From Cereibacter azotoformans (GTDB lineage: Bacteria; Pseudomonadota; Alphaproteobacteria; Rhodobacterales; Rhodobacteraceae), in assembly GCA_017599285.1 (NCBI GenBank), contig JAGFXX010000001.1, positions 620,001 to 684,000 on the forward strand: 64,000 nucleotides of DNA. Reading direction: 5' to 3'. Both the position numbers and the translations under genes were made by a program. Below are positions 48,174 to 56,728 of this stretch, in pieces. A model generated the notes under the pieces. That model saw only the letters and a list, made by a program, of their open reading frames with translations. It searched no databases and was not told the origin of the DNA. Position 1 is the stretch's first letter. Every line of letters starts with the position of its first letter.

Positions 48174-48486
48174 CTTGTCCTTTCGGATCGTCGTGATGGT
48201 CAAGAAGACCGAAGCGGGAGCGAGGTCAAGCACGGCGTCACCCCAAGCCCGCGACTCGAACGTCCGCCGTGAGCTGTCCGGCTGGCGCGGCGGCGGCCGT
48301 CCGACCGTGGGGCCAGACCTGCAGAGGCCGCCCGATGCCGGACTGTGCGCGTCAGGATAGCAGATGGATGGGCCGGTGGTCTGCCGTGCTGCGTCCATTG
48401 GCAGAATGTGGCAGCAATGCGGTATGAAGTTGAAGGATTGCCGAAAAAGTGTTATAGATAAGTTAGTTATCATTCCGAGGTTTCAG
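48174..48486. other. Divergent promoter region between Crp/Fnr gene and VPLPA-CTERM gene
   Basis: 313 bp without a gene. The right end (48430-48485) is strikingly AT-rich for this genome and contains GATAA-GTTAG-TTATC (48457-48471), an inverted repeat 15 bp before the VPLPA gene ATG. It could be an operator or part of a promoter. Confidence 0.5.
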
Positions 48487-49053
48487 ATGTTCTTCCTACG
48501 ATATTTCGCACGGGCGCTTCCCGCCGTTGCCGTGACAGCCTTCCTGGCCGGCGCGGGAAGCGTCTCGGCCGCGACGGTGGTCTCCTGCCCGGGAACGGCA
48601 ATCACCACCGATCGGGATTTCACGGTCGGGACAGACAGCGGTTCAGCCAGCTGTCTGGCCTACGGTCCCGGCAACGTCAGCCTTCCGGGCGGGAACTTGT
48701 TGGACAAGACCGACGACAGGGACGCTCCGGGCAGCGTGATACTCTCGGTCAGCGGCCTTGGCGGAACCTCCGGTTTCTGGAGCATCCTCGTGCCGACGGG
48801 CTACACGCTGACGAATGCGATCCTCGCCTTCAAGACCGGCGTGGCGATGTACAATCCTGACTGGGCCGCGTTCTCGTTGACGGATGGCGCCTTGAGCGGT
48901 TCGTGGAGTGTCGACAAGAAGCACGGCCTGTCGCACGCCGACCTTTACGGCCGACTGGAGGTTTCCGAGGTTCCGCTGCCGGCTACGGGCCTTCTGCTTC
49001 TGGCCGGCCTCGGCGGCCTTGCCGTGTTAAGGCGCCGGCGCAAGCCGGCCTGA
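48487..49053 (+). CDS. Secreted VPLPA-CTERM sorting-domain protein
   Basis: 188 residues. There is a signal peptide (ALPAVAVTAFLAGAGSVSA then ATVVSC). The mature region is beta-rich and low-charge (PGNVSLPGGNLLDKTDDRDA, FWSILVPTGYTLTNAILAFK). The C-terminal sorting tag is EVPLPATGLLLLAGLGGLA followed by RRRRK: the motif VPLPA, a transmembrane helix and a basic cluster, as for exosortase substrates. The body is not recognised. The ATG at 48487 is chosen because a signal peptide begins there. Confidence 0.82.
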   Translation: MFFLRYFARALPAVAVTAFLAGAGSVSAATVVSCPGTAITTDRDFTVGTDSGSASCLAYGPGNVSLPGGNLLDKTDDRDAPGSVILSVSGLGGTSGFWSILVPTGYTLTNAILAFKTGVAMYNPDWAAFSLTDGALSGSWSVDKKHGLSHADLYGRLEVSEVPLPATGLLLLAGLGGLAVLRRRRKPA

Positions 49054-49229
49054 GGCGCCACCTGGTATCTCGAGGTTCGGCCCCCGCGGCCGGGCCTCTG
49101 ACATGCGCGGCCCCTCGGCGACCGTGCACCGGCCGCTGGCAGCCTTCTCCATGGACCCGTCCGCAAGGCCGCGCCGCTTGCGTTCAGCCACGGCTTCCGG
49201 CACCAACGGGGCCTCTTCGGGAGGCATGG

Positions 49230-49871
49230 ATGTTCCAGACCGTCACGATCCTGCTCGACTGGTTCGGCCTCGGCATCTTCGCCATGACCGGCGCCCTTGT
49301 CGCCTCGCGCAAGGAAATGGACATCACGGGCTTTGCGCTGCTCGGGTTCGTGACCGGGGTGGGCGGGGGCACGATCCGCGATCTGGTGCTGGGCCGCACC
49401 CCGGTCTTCTGGGTGCAGGAGCCGGCCTATGTGCTCGTCTGCCTCGGCGTTGCGGTGCTGACCTTCTTCTTCGCCCATATCCCGCAGTCGCGCTATCGCT
49501 TCCTTCTGTGGCTCGACGCGGTGGGACTGTCGCTCTTCGCCGTGACGGGGGCCGAGCGCGCGCTCGAAGCCGGGGCGGGGCCGGTGATCGCGGTGACGAT
49601 GGGGGTGGCGACCGCGACCTTCGGCGGCATCCTGCGCGACCTGCTGGGCGGGGAAAGCCCGGTGATCCTGCGGCGCGAGATCTACATCACCGCGGCACTT
49701 CTGGGGGCTGCGACCTTCGTGGCGCTCGGCGCTCTTGGCACCCCGCGCGAGGTGGCGCTGGGGTCGGGGTTCGGCGCGGCGTTCCTGCTGCGCGCGGCGG
49801 GGCTCGTCTGGGGGCTCTCGCTGCCGCGCTACCGGGCGCGGCCGGGGCGGACGCCCGAGGGGCGGGACTGA
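49230..49871 (+). CDS. TRIC/UPF0126 (YicG-like) membrane channel protein
   Basis: 213 residues, seven predicted helices made of two homologous triplets. The duplicated signatures are GGGTIRDLVLGRTPVFW and FGGILRDLLGGESPVIL. They identify the UPF0126 or prokaryotic TRIC family, trimeric monovalent cation channels by structural work on homologues. It starts MFQTVTILLDWFGLGIFAMT at the second of two overlapping ATGs (49230). Physiological role unclear. Confidence 0.9.
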   Translation: MFQTVTILLDWFGLGIFAMTGALVASRKEMDITGFALLGFVTGVGGGTIRDLVLGRTPVFWVQEPAYVLVCLGVAVLTFFFAHIPQSRYRFLLWLDAVGLSLFAVTGAERALEAGAGPVIAVTMGVATATFGGILRDLLGGESPVILRREIYITAALLGAATFVALGALGTPREVALGSGFGAAFLLRAAGLVWGLSLPRYRARPGRTPEGRD

Positions 49872-50031
49872 GGGCGTGTGCCCGGCTGTGTGATCCGGTC
49901 ACAGACGCGGCCGTCCCGGCCGTGCTCTCAAGAGCCTGCCTGCCCCGAAGTCGGAGCGGCGTGCCATTCCTGCGCAACACGGAGGTCCGCCCGATCCGCG
50001 GCGGGCCTCCAATCCCGAAGGTGGTGTCCCT

Positions 50032-50532
50032 GTGCGTTCGCTTCTTGCCCTTCTGATTGCTCTCGCCCTTCCGGGGGCGGCCGGGGCGCAGATCCTTTTC
50101 TCGCCCGAGCCGGTCGCGGCCTGCTTGGAGACCGCCCGCACCGCCGGGGACCGCGCCGCCTGCATCGGGCGTGCGGCCGAGGCTTGCCGGGCGGCGATCC
50201 GGGGCGCGACCGAAGTCGATGCCGCCACCTGCCTCAACGGCGAGACCGAATGGTGGCTGCTGCGGCTCGAGGAGGCCCATGCGCGGATGAAGACCCGCGC
50301 GGCGCTGCTGGACGTGGAACATGCCCGCTCGATCTCGCAGGGGGCGCCGAAGCTGACCGACGATCTGGCGCTGTTCCAGGCGGCCTGGAGGGACTGGTCC
50401 GAGCGGCGCTGCTTCTTCGAGGCTATGCTGCTGCGTGGCCGGCCCGACCGCATGGTCAAGGCCTCGGACTGCATGTTGCGGGTGACGGCGGAGCAGGCGC
50501 TTCTGCTTGACGAGGCGGCCGAGCGCCGCTGA
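50032..50532 (+). CDS. Secreted LprI-like (DUF1311) protein, first copy
   Basis: 166 residues from a GTG start. A signal peptide (SLLALLIALALPGAAGAQ) precedes a cysteine-containing helical domain. Key blocks are AACLETARTAGDRAACIGRA, EACRAAIRGATEVDAATCLN, ETEWWLLRLEEAHARMKTRA and LFQAAWRDWSERRCFFEAML, with a final ASDCMLRVTAEQALLL. This is the lysozyme inhibitor LprI N-terminal (DUF1311) pattern of paired Cys and a W-x3-R-x-C segment. Periplasmic; function by homology only. A second LprI-like gene lies 1.3 kb downstream. Confidence 0.78.
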   Translation: MRSLLALLIALALPGAAGAQILFSPEPVAACLETARTAGDRAACIGRAAEACRAAIRGATEVDAATCLNGETEWWLLRLEEAHARMKTRAALLDVEHARSISQGAPKLTDDLALFQAAWRDWSERRCFFEAMLLRGRPDRMVKASDCMLRVTAEQALLLDEAAERR

Positions 50533-50550
50533 TCCTTGAAAGGTTTCCTG

Positions 50551-50915
50551 ATGCGTATTGCGGTGGCCAGCCAGAACTTCCGTACCGTGACGCCGCACGC
50601 GGGCAAGACCCGCCGCTTCCTGATCTTCGAGGTGGCCACGGGGGCGCCGGCCCGTGAGGCGGGGCGCCTCGACCTGCCCAAGGAGCTGTCGATCCACGAG
50701 TTCCGGGGCGAGGGGCCGCATCCGCTCGACGAGGTGGAAGCGGTGATCGCCGGCAGCGCGGGCGCGGGCTTCGTGCGCCGCATGGCCGCGCGCGGTTCCG
50801 GGCGGTGGCGACCGCCGAGACCGATCCGGCCGAGGCGGCCGCGGCGCTGGCCGCGGGCCGGCTGCGCCCGGCGGCCCCGCATGATCATGACGACGAGGAC
50901 GGCTGCTGCCACTGA
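50551..50915 (+). pseudogene. NifX/NifB-type (dinitrogenase FeMo-cofactor domain) protein, frameshifted
   Basis: The N-terminal 80 residues are a clear Nitro_FeMo-Co domain: MRIAVASQNFRTVTPHAGKT, RFLIFEV, EAVIAGSAGAGFVRRMAARG. At about 50797 the reading frame slips by one base. In the next frame the family-like continuation is RAVATAETDPAEAAAALAAG, then a metal-binding tail HDHDDEDGCCH and a stop at 50913. So one base is missing relative to an intact gene of about 121 codons; left as is, translation continues into unrelated Arg-rich sequence. It could be a genuine pseudogene or a sequencing error. Proteins of this type bind Fe-S or FeMo-co precursors. It marks the left edge of the decayed region. 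Confidence 0.78.
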
Positions 50916-51382
50916 TCCGGCGGGAAGATCGGGGGCCGGCTCAGGCCGCACCGTCAGTACATGGTTCAGCAGGTCGGCGGCCACCAGGATCATGGTGACG
51001 CCCACCAGCAGGTCAAGCATGCGCGAGGCGAGTGGCGCGGGCCGGCGGTCGTCGTGTTCGCGCCGTACGGCGCGACCCAGATTGGTAGCGGGTAGGAGGC
51101 CGTCGCGAACACAGGCGCTGACCGCGCGCAGCCGCGTAAGCATCCGGGCAAGGCCGTGGCCCAGGCGGTAGCTCAGAGCGGCCTCCTGGCGGCTTTGTGT
51201 GTTTCGGCTTGCAAATCCGATGTGGTGGACCGCCCCTGTCCCCGGCCGCGGCCCTGTCGCACAAATCGGCTGATGGCCAAGGCTACACTCTTCCTGAACA
51301 TACTTATCCCACGGCGTGCGTGATGGGGGTGGTTCCGGGTCTTCCAGGATGGGGTCGGTCTGCTCATGCGCCGGGTCCGGCT
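50916..51382. other. Decayed intergenic segment with a possible minus-strand ORF remnant
   Basis: No intact gene. On the minus strand about 51146 down to 50880 there is one frame with good codon use and a plausible hydrophobic stretch (SRMLDLLVGVTMILVAADLL, then AAAVLVVMIM). It lacks a recognisable family and runs antisense into the NifX-like pseudogene. It may be the end of a lost membrane-protein gene. Confidence 0.3.
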
Positions 51383-51455
51383 CCTTGCAGAGCTTCGAGA
51401 CGGTGCTCTTCGAGATGCCGTTCAGGCCCAGAAGCTCGGACAGGTCCATGTTCAT
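51383..51455 (-). pseudogene. Possible IS256/Mutator transposase fragment
   Basis: About 24 codons read MDLSELLGLNGISKSTVSKL then CKE, close to the helix before the catalytic domain of IS256-type transposases (consensus like GMSGISKSQVSRLCKEID). Homology stops abruptly on both sides. Very short, so tentative. Confidence 0.35.
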
Positions 51456-51800
51456 CGGCGTTTCCGTAAGGTCCGTGGTTAAAGTCGCCAAACTCCACCT
51501 CGATCCTGCAGCTCGATGGCCACCCGGCATCATGCCGCCGGCGGCGATGAAACTACACCAGCTCCTCGGAGGCTAGCCATCGTGAGACACGATCAGGGGC
51601 TCCCTTGGGGCATGTGCCTGATCTGCGTGCATTCGGTACGTGCGCTGCCAGAGTGTAAGGACAGTTCTTGGCAGGCGACAAGGCCGGACGACGTGTCAGG
51701 CTTCGTCCGAAAGGAGCGGCGAGGATCCGGCACGTGATGACCTTGATGCCGGATGCGGTTACCCTGCGAATCGAGTTTCGCGGGTTGGAAAGGAGCTGCC
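51456..51800. other. Non-coding interval before the second LprI-like gene
   Basis: 345 bp. I see no gene in it on either strand; open frames are short and compositionally antisense-like. The last 30 bases contain a GGAAAGGAG Shine-Dalgarno for the next gene. Confidence 0.4.
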
Positions 51801-52478
51801 ATGCGCCTTTGGCTTTCTCTCTCTTTGACAGTCGCGGCAACGTCCGCCGCAGCGCAAGCCAGTTTTGACTGCTCGCGCGCCGGCACGATGGTGGAACATG
51901 CCATCTGCAGCGATCCCGCTCTCGCCGCGCTCGACCGCGATGTCGCCGAGGCCTACGGGGCTGCGCGTGCCGGACAGCCCCCAGCCGTCCGCGATCAGTT
52001 CCTGGCCGAGCAGCGGGCTTGGCTCGCCGCCCGCGATGGCTGTGGCAGCGACCGCACCTGTCTGAGCGCCGCGATGCAGAACCGCCTTGCCGCCCTCCAT
52101 GCGAGCGGCAAGGCGGCAGCGCCGCCGTCGGACGGCTTCACCGGCCTTTACTGCTCGGAGGGGGCGGTGATGGGCATGCAACTCGTGGGAAGCTCGCTGC
52201 GCTTCGATTTCATGGTCTTTTCCGGCATGCACTCCTGCGGAACGCCCATCCTGACCGGTCAGCGCATCGGAGCGGGCTGGACCGCCGTGGACGGGGCCTG
52301 CCGGCTTCATGTCACGGTCGAGGGCCCGGACATCGTCGTGCGCACCGACACGCCGGCCGCCTGCAAGGAAGCCTATTGCGGCGCCCGGGCAACCATCGAC
52401 GAGTTCCACATGCCCTATTCAGCCCGGCGCCCGGTCGCCGATCCGTTTATCGGAGGTGCCGGCGAGCGGTCGTGCTGA
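51801..52478 (+). CDS. Secreted LprI-like (DUF1311) protein, second copy
   Basis: 225 residues. A signal peptide (LWLSLSLTVAATSAAAQ) precedes a DUF1311 domain at about 20-95: ASFDCSRAGTMVEHAICSDP, LAALDRDVAEAYGAA, and FLAEQRAWLAARDGCGSDRT, the L-x3-Q-R-x-W-x3-R-x2-C signature. A C-terminal half has three further Cys (YCSEGAVMGM, HSCGTPILTG, CKEAYCGAR) and no assigned fold. This looks like a complete MliC/LprI-type periplasmic inhibitor candidate. It survives intact among mobile-element debris. The ATG at 51801 is supported by GGAGCTGCC before it. Confidence 0.8.
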   Translation: MRLWLSLSLTVAATSAAAQASFDCSRAGTMVEHAICSDPALAALDRDVAEAYGAARAGQPPAVRDQFLAEQRAWLAARDGCGSDRTCLSAAMQNRLAALHASGKAAAPPSDGFTGLYCSEGAVMGMQLVGSSLRFDFMVFSGMHSCGTPILTGQRIGAGWTAVDGACRLHVTVEGPDIVVRTDTPAACKEAYCGARATIDEFHMPYSARRPVADPFIGGAGERSC

Positions 52479-52738
52479 TCCTGCGTATGGCCAGAAGGGC
52501 GGTGCAGGCGGCGTGACACATCTCGCCCTGATCGCGGACCTGTTGCCGTCAGGCGGCAGGTCGGCAGGACGAGGCCCCGGCGTGCGGTCGGCGCCGGCAA
52601 TGTGCAGCAGGACGGCGTGATGGAGGCAAGTCACGTCTTCTGCAGCGAGATCGGCTGGCCCTGACCGGGTGCCCATGGAAGCCGGCGGTCGGGTCTTGAT
52701 CGCCCGATACGGTAGTGATCAGGCTTCAGCATCGACCG

Positions 52739-53692
52739 GGGGTAACCAGGGTTCCGGGCGATCTCGGGCAGGGCGAAGCTGTCGCGGCCGACAAGGAGAG
52801 CGAGATCGACAGGCTCCATGCCAGGATCGGCCAGCTTGTGGTGGAGCGGGATTTCCTGCGCAAAGCCACCGGACGAGTGACGCGTCGACCGGAGGCGGGA
52901 CAGATCGATCCGCGACACGCCATGCTGTCGATCGGCCGACAGTGCCAGCTCGTCGGCATCAGCCGGTCGGCCCATTGTCGTCCGCGGAAGGGTGAGAGTG
53001 CGCTGAAGCTGATGCGGCTGATCGACGAGCAGTTCCTCGAGACGCCCTGGTACGGCAGCCGCCAGATGGCCCGCCATCTGCGCCGCCTGGGCCATGTCGT
53101 CGGCTGCAAGAGGATCCGGCGGCTGATGGCCAGGATGGGGCTGGCGGCGGTCTGCCAGCGCCCGAAAACGACGGTGCCCCACTCCGAGCACAAGATCTGG
53201 CCCTGCTTGCTCCGCGACCTGACCATCACCCGGCCGAACCACGTCGGGTGGGCCGACATCACCGTTCGTCGGGAAAACGGTCCATCGGACCCTTTTCTGA
53301 TCCTCCTCACTCCGGATGAGAAAGGGCTTCCTCTGCCTCGTCGCGGTCATGGACTGGGCGATCCGAAGGGGCCTGGCCTGGCGCCTGTCGAACACCATGG
53401 AGGTCGACTATTGCATCGAGGCCCTCGAGGAGGCCATCGGACGGCAAGGCCGCCCGGAGATCTTCAACACCGACCAGGGCTGTCAGTTCACCAGCCCGCG
53501 CTTCACGGGGATGCTGATGGAGGCCGCCGTAAGGATCTCGGTGGACGGCCGCGGCCGCTGGATGGACAATGTCATCATCGAGCGCCTGTAGCGGTCGCTG
53601 AAATACGAGTGCATCCACCGGCACGCCTTCGAGACCGGGTGTCCGAGACCCGGGCCGGGATCGGCCGGCGGGTCACCTCCTGCAACACTGTC
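52739..53692 (+). pseudogene. IS3-family (IS407-like group) transposase remnant
   Basis: A fusion of the orfA end (SEIDRLHARIGQLVVERDFL) and a degraded orfB: LMRLIDEQFLETPWYGSRQM, HVVGCKRIRRLMARMGLAAV and ITRPNHVGWADITV. An insertion or frameshift follows near 53265-53315. The next frame gives MRKGFLCLVAVMDWAIRRGL, EIFNTDQGCQFTSPRFTG and GRWMDNVIIERL, then a TAG at 53589 where intact relatives have Trp. After it comes RSLKYECIHRHAFETG and a further frame change. The orfA N-terminus and orfB C-terminus are missing. Not functional. Confidence 0.85.
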
Positions 53693-53989
53693 AACGCCGG
53701 CCCAAACCTGGCCCACTTGGTCGAAGCAAAGCTGACCCACCCGGGCGATGAGCAGGCCAGAGCGCGACCACAGCTTCTCGCATCTCGACATTCCTTTCCA
53801 GCAGGAGCGGCTGCTGAAGATGCGGGCGCCGGCCGTGGGACGCGCGCACGCCCTCGACATCCTCGCGCGGCCGCTCGAGACCGGGACTGAACCTCTTGTC
53901 GAGACGCTGGCCAGGCTTGTCGTCGATGAGATCTGCGCGCCCGATCGCCGGGGCGCAGCGGTAGCCGCGCAGGCGCCGCCCCATCCGCG
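53693..53989. other. Junction segment between IS3 and IS110 remnants
   Basis: About 300 bp. The left side (53690-53750) has short TGACC/CTTGGTC-like repeats reminiscent of an IS21-type end (TGTCAACGCCGG...). I cannot assign a protein to the open frames here on either strand. Confidence 0.35.
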
Positions 53990-54526
53990 AGGGAACGGGC
54001 AGAACTCGCCGGAGTGCCGGGGAGGCCCGGCGGATCAGATCCGGAAGACGGCGCCTGGATGCGGCGATCGCGTCCTGGAAGCGGCCGCGCTGCCTGGTGA
54101 GGCGCTGCAGGGCGTGGCTCTTGGGCACCGGGAGGGTGAGCGGATCGAGCTCTGGTCCCCCGAAGCCTGGAATGGCGGCCAGCGCATGCGCATCCGCGAG
54201 ATCGGTCTAGGCGTGTTCGGAGAGATAGCGGCGCAACGCCCTGACGCGCTTGCCCTTGACGCGGGTTACCACAATGCCGCTATCGGCAAGCCTGTGCGCG
54301 ACGGGGAACCAGCTCATCCCGGTGGGTTCCATGACGGCGAGGCCATGACGGCGAGGACGGTGTCGCCGGTTCGGAGCCCCGTGGTCGCCTGCGCCATGAA
54401 GGCATCAAGCGAGCCCGTGTCGTGGCGGAAGCGGATGGGGCGACCGACCGGTCGGCCGTCATCGTGGATCTGCGCGACATGATCACCCCGGATGGCGAGG
54501 TCGATGCCGATGGTTCTGTTGATCAT
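53990..54526 (-). pseudogene. IS110-family (DEDD) transposase remnant
   Basis: Read on the minus strand from 54526: INRTIGIDLAIRGDHVAQIH then RPIRFRHDTGSLDAF, the DEDD RuvC-like N-terminus of IS110 transposases. A 14-bp tandem duplication (CTCGCCGTCATGG repeated, about 54332-54360) shifts the frame. The correct continuation is EPTGMSWFPVAHRLADSG, VKGKRVRALRRYLSEHA, a TAG where Lys is expected before TDLADA, then FQDAIAASRRRLPDLIRR. The C-terminal Tnp_20 domain is lost. Three kinds of lesion make it certainly inactive. Confidence 0.82.
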
Positions 54527-54738
54527 GGTGAGGATCCTTGCTGGTGAAGAACCGCACGCCGCAGGCACAGTCAGGTATGTCATCCGTGGCCGTGCTTCCC
54601 GTGGGAAGCCACGCCGCAATCGTGTTACTCTTGCCCCGTCGACGCGGCCGGGTCGGGCAATGACGTCACGGTCACGAGACGATCCGCGGATCTCTCAGGG
54701 TCTTCGACCGGAACCGGCCTGGTTCGCGGCGACACCTT
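54527..54738. other. Spacer between IS110 and IS21 remnants
   Basis: No gene seen. It presumably contains the degraded outer end of the IS110 element. Confidence 0.4.
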
Positions 54739-54770
54739 GACCCGGTTCCCGGCGCGCCGGGAACCGGGTC
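54739..54770. repeat. Perfect 32-bp palindrome
   Basis: The arm GACCCGGTTCCCGGCG is followed at once by its exact reverse complement (centre 54754/54755). A second inverted repeat, GGGTCCGAT (54766-54774) with ATCGGACCC about 50 bp further on, surrounds the right side. It lies just left of the broken istB. Confidence 0.8.
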
Positions 54771-54837
54771 CGATCCGCGATCACCTCCGCGAAGCCGTGT
54801 GCTTCTGCGACGTCCCCGTCGCATCGGACCCGGCTCG

Positions 54838-55199
54838 CTATAGATATACCTGCGACTGGCCCAGGCCCGACGGGCCGAGGAACACCACGTTCTCCTTGCG
54901 GGCGACGAAGGCGAGCGCGACCGGCTGCTCGATCTGGCGCTTCGGCGCCGATGTGGCGAACTTGAAGTCGTAGCTTTCCAGCGTCTTCACCGCCGGGAAG
55001 CCCGCCATGCGCACCATCGTCGCGGCGACCGCGCCCGGCGGAAGTCCCGCTCCGCCTGGAGGACGGCCTCAAGGTAATCGGTAAAGCTCCGGCCTTGCTC
55101 TGCGGCCGCGGCGGCCAAGGCGGCGTAGCCATCGGCGACGCCGTGAAGCTTCAGGTCTTCGCAGAGCTGGACGAGACGATCATGGGCCAGGTCCATCAT
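54838..55199 (-). pseudogene. IS21-family istB (helper ATPase) fragment
   Basis: Starts MMDLAHDRLVQLCEDLKLHG then YLEAVLQAERDFRRAR. A one-base slip near 55040 moves the rest to another frame: MVRMAGFPAVKTLESYDFKF, QIEQPVALAFVARKENVVFL, GPSGLGQSQVYL and stop at 54838. Truncated exactly at the Walker A (GPSGxGK expected, GPSGLGQ present), so all AAA+ functions are lost. Its start overlaps the stop of the istA fragment, the usual IS21 operon order. Confidence 0.85.
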
Positions 55200-56052
55200 G
55201 CCAGCCTCCCGATGGCGTCATAGATCGTCAGGTCATGCTGGGCGACATGGATGTCGTGCAGGATCGCGGGCACCGTGGGTGCAATGCCGGTCCAGGCCGG
55301 ACCGCGGGGCAGGAGCTGCGCCTTCTCCATGTCGAAGCGGTCGACCGGGCGTTCCTTCGTCTCGGCATGGATGCGCAGGTTGGCCACGTCGCGCAGCCAC
55401 GCGCCGACACGCGCGTTGGCCGTCGCGGCGTCAAGGATCAGCCCTTGGCCCGTCAGCCTGCTCTCCAGCGGCCAGACAAAGCTCTCCTTGAGATAGCGGT
55501 TGAACCGCTCGACCTTGCCTTTCGTCTGCGCCCGATACGGGGCGCACATCCGCGGGCCGAAGCCGTGGTGCTTGGCGAAGTCCCGGAAACCTTCGTTGAA
55601 CCGGTGCTGGCCGGGGCCATAGGCGTCGCGGTCGATCAGCACCGTCTTCATGTTGTCGTAGAGGATCGTGTGCGGCACCCCGCCGAGCGCGTCGAAGAAC
55701 CGCTCGTGCGCCTCGATCAGCGTGTCGAACCTTTCGTTGTCGGCGAACCAGACGAACGACAGCCGACTGAAGCCCAGCGTGCCGACATGGGAGGCCGACA
55801 ACTTGTTCCGGCCGCGCCGGATCGCCGTCCAGTCCGCCTGCGCCTGCCGCCCGGGCGGGGTCTCGAACTGCACGATCGGCGGCGCGGGAACGGCCGGATG
55901 CTGCTCCGCCAGCCAGTCCTTCAGGATCCGGATCCCGCCCTCATAGCCGCGTTCGCGAAGCTCGCGCAGATACACCGTCGTCGGCAGCCGCCGCGGGGCC
56001 GCCTCCGCAATCCGCATCTTCAGATAAGGCTTGAACGGGTCCAGCTTCGACT
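55196..56052 (-). pseudogene. IS21-family istA transposase, N-terminally truncated
   Basis: Minus-strand frame from the junction at about 56052 (SKLDPFKPYLK) on into MRIAEAAPRRLPTTVYLREL, IVQFETPPGRQAQADWTAIR (first catalytic Asp in QADW), HTILYDNMKTVLIDR (second Asp), and THE third in RAQTKGKVERFNRYLKESFV. The C-terminus AQHDLTIYDAIGRLA is intact and overlaps istB. Only the N-terminal helix-turn-helix part is missing, replaced by an IS3 end at 56053. About 285 codons remain without internal stop, so this is a recent truncation. Confidence 0.87.
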
Positions 56053-56054
56053 GG

Positions 56055-56187
56055 AGTGAACCCCGCGGGCTGGACCACGGGGGCTGTCCAAACTAAGCCG
56101 CCTTGCGGGCGAATAGGGTTTCGAATTCCTCGGGGGTTCGGTAGCGGAGGGCGGAGTGCAGTCGCTTCGAATTGTACAACTCGATCA
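56055..56187 (-). mobile_element. IS3-family right-end fragment (left copy of an inverted pair)
   Basis: Contains the last ~30 codons of an IS3 orfB on the minus strand (LYNSKRLHSALRYRTPEEFE ... ARKAA, stop at 56093). The terminal sequence TGGAGTGAACCCCGCGGGCT begins at 56053-56055. A nearly identical copy in opposite orientation is at 63150-63316. Confidence 0.85.
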
Positions 56188-56721
56188 CACAACACCCACG
56201 GGACGGAGGAGCGGACGCTTCTCTATCCCTGGCATCCATGGGCAGGCTGTCGGGTCTATGTTCACGAGGCCGTCGAGAAGGCGGGCGAGGCGAGATTTCG
56301 CTGCAGTCTGACGGGTGTTGCCTCCGCTCGCGCTCTTGAGGTTCCGGCCTGGATGTTCGACCGGGCAGCCAGTCACCACTGGGTGCTGAAGACGGCCCCG
56401 ATCGCATCGATCGGGGCTTTGGCGAGCTTGGCAGCTCTGCTGAACGATACGGCGGACGCGGGCGGCGGGCCATCTGGATCGCGGGATTCGGGCGCAGGAT
56501 CGACCTCCTTGAATGCGATTCCGGGAGATGCCCATGCCGCGCCGAACGATACCGCAGCAACTCGACCTCTTCGATCCGCCCTGCGCCGCCGGATCGCTTC
56601 CATTGCCGGACTGGAGGAGCCTGCCCGACGAGACGCAGGCGACGCTGACCGGGCTGATGGTCCGCCTGATCCTCGACCATGCCGACGGCGCGGACGGGCA
56701 GCGGAAGGAGGCGGGACATGA
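56188..56721 (+). CDS. First ORF of serine-recombinase unit, 5'-truncated
   Basis: Coding-like frame entering from the IS3 junction: [56 protein letters not shown], then [13 protein letters not shown]. It then becomes low-complexity and overlaps the next ORF in another frame, with a stop at 56719. I recall small proteins with this YPWHPW...LEVPAWMFD pattern preceding large serine recombinases in alphaproteobacterial mobile DNA, but no function. The true start codon is lost at the junction, so the gene is probably broken. Confidence 0.55.
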   Translation, partial: HNTHGTEERTLLYPWHPWAGCRVYVHEAVEKAGEARFRCSLTGVASARALEVPAWMFDRAASHHWVLKTAPIASIGALASLAALLNDTADAGGGPSGSRDSGAGSTSLNAIPGDAHAAPNDTAATRPLRSALRRRIASIAGLEEPARRDAGDADRADGPPDPRPCRRRGRAAEGGGT

Positions 56722-56728
56722 TGCATGA
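56534..56728 (+). CDS. Small LDLFD-type ORF preceding the recombinase
   Basis: 64 residues, [20 protein letters not shown] ... [20 protein letters not shown] then [15 protein letters not shown]. Codon use is clearly coding (high G/C at third positions). GGGAG precedes the ATG at suitable spacing. The C-terminus overlaps the recombinase start by 11 bp, so the two are translationally coupled. Unknown function; the helical [15 protein letters not shown] may be a protein contact. A likely accessory factor of the recombinase (inference). Confidence 0.65.
   Translation: MPRRTIPQQLDLFDPPCAAGSLPLPDWRSLPDETQATLTGLMVRLILDHADGADGQRKEAGHDA

Noticed and set aside
50880..51146. Minus-strand hydrophobic ORF antisense to the NifX-like pseudogene tail
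   Set aside because: No family match and it overlaps the recovered metal-binding tail; kept only as a possible remnant in the region note.
53748..53990. Plus-strand ORF starting MSRPERDHSFSHLD as a real gene
   Set aside because: It spans the joint between two transposase remnants and continues antisense through the IS110 pseudogene; no known domain.
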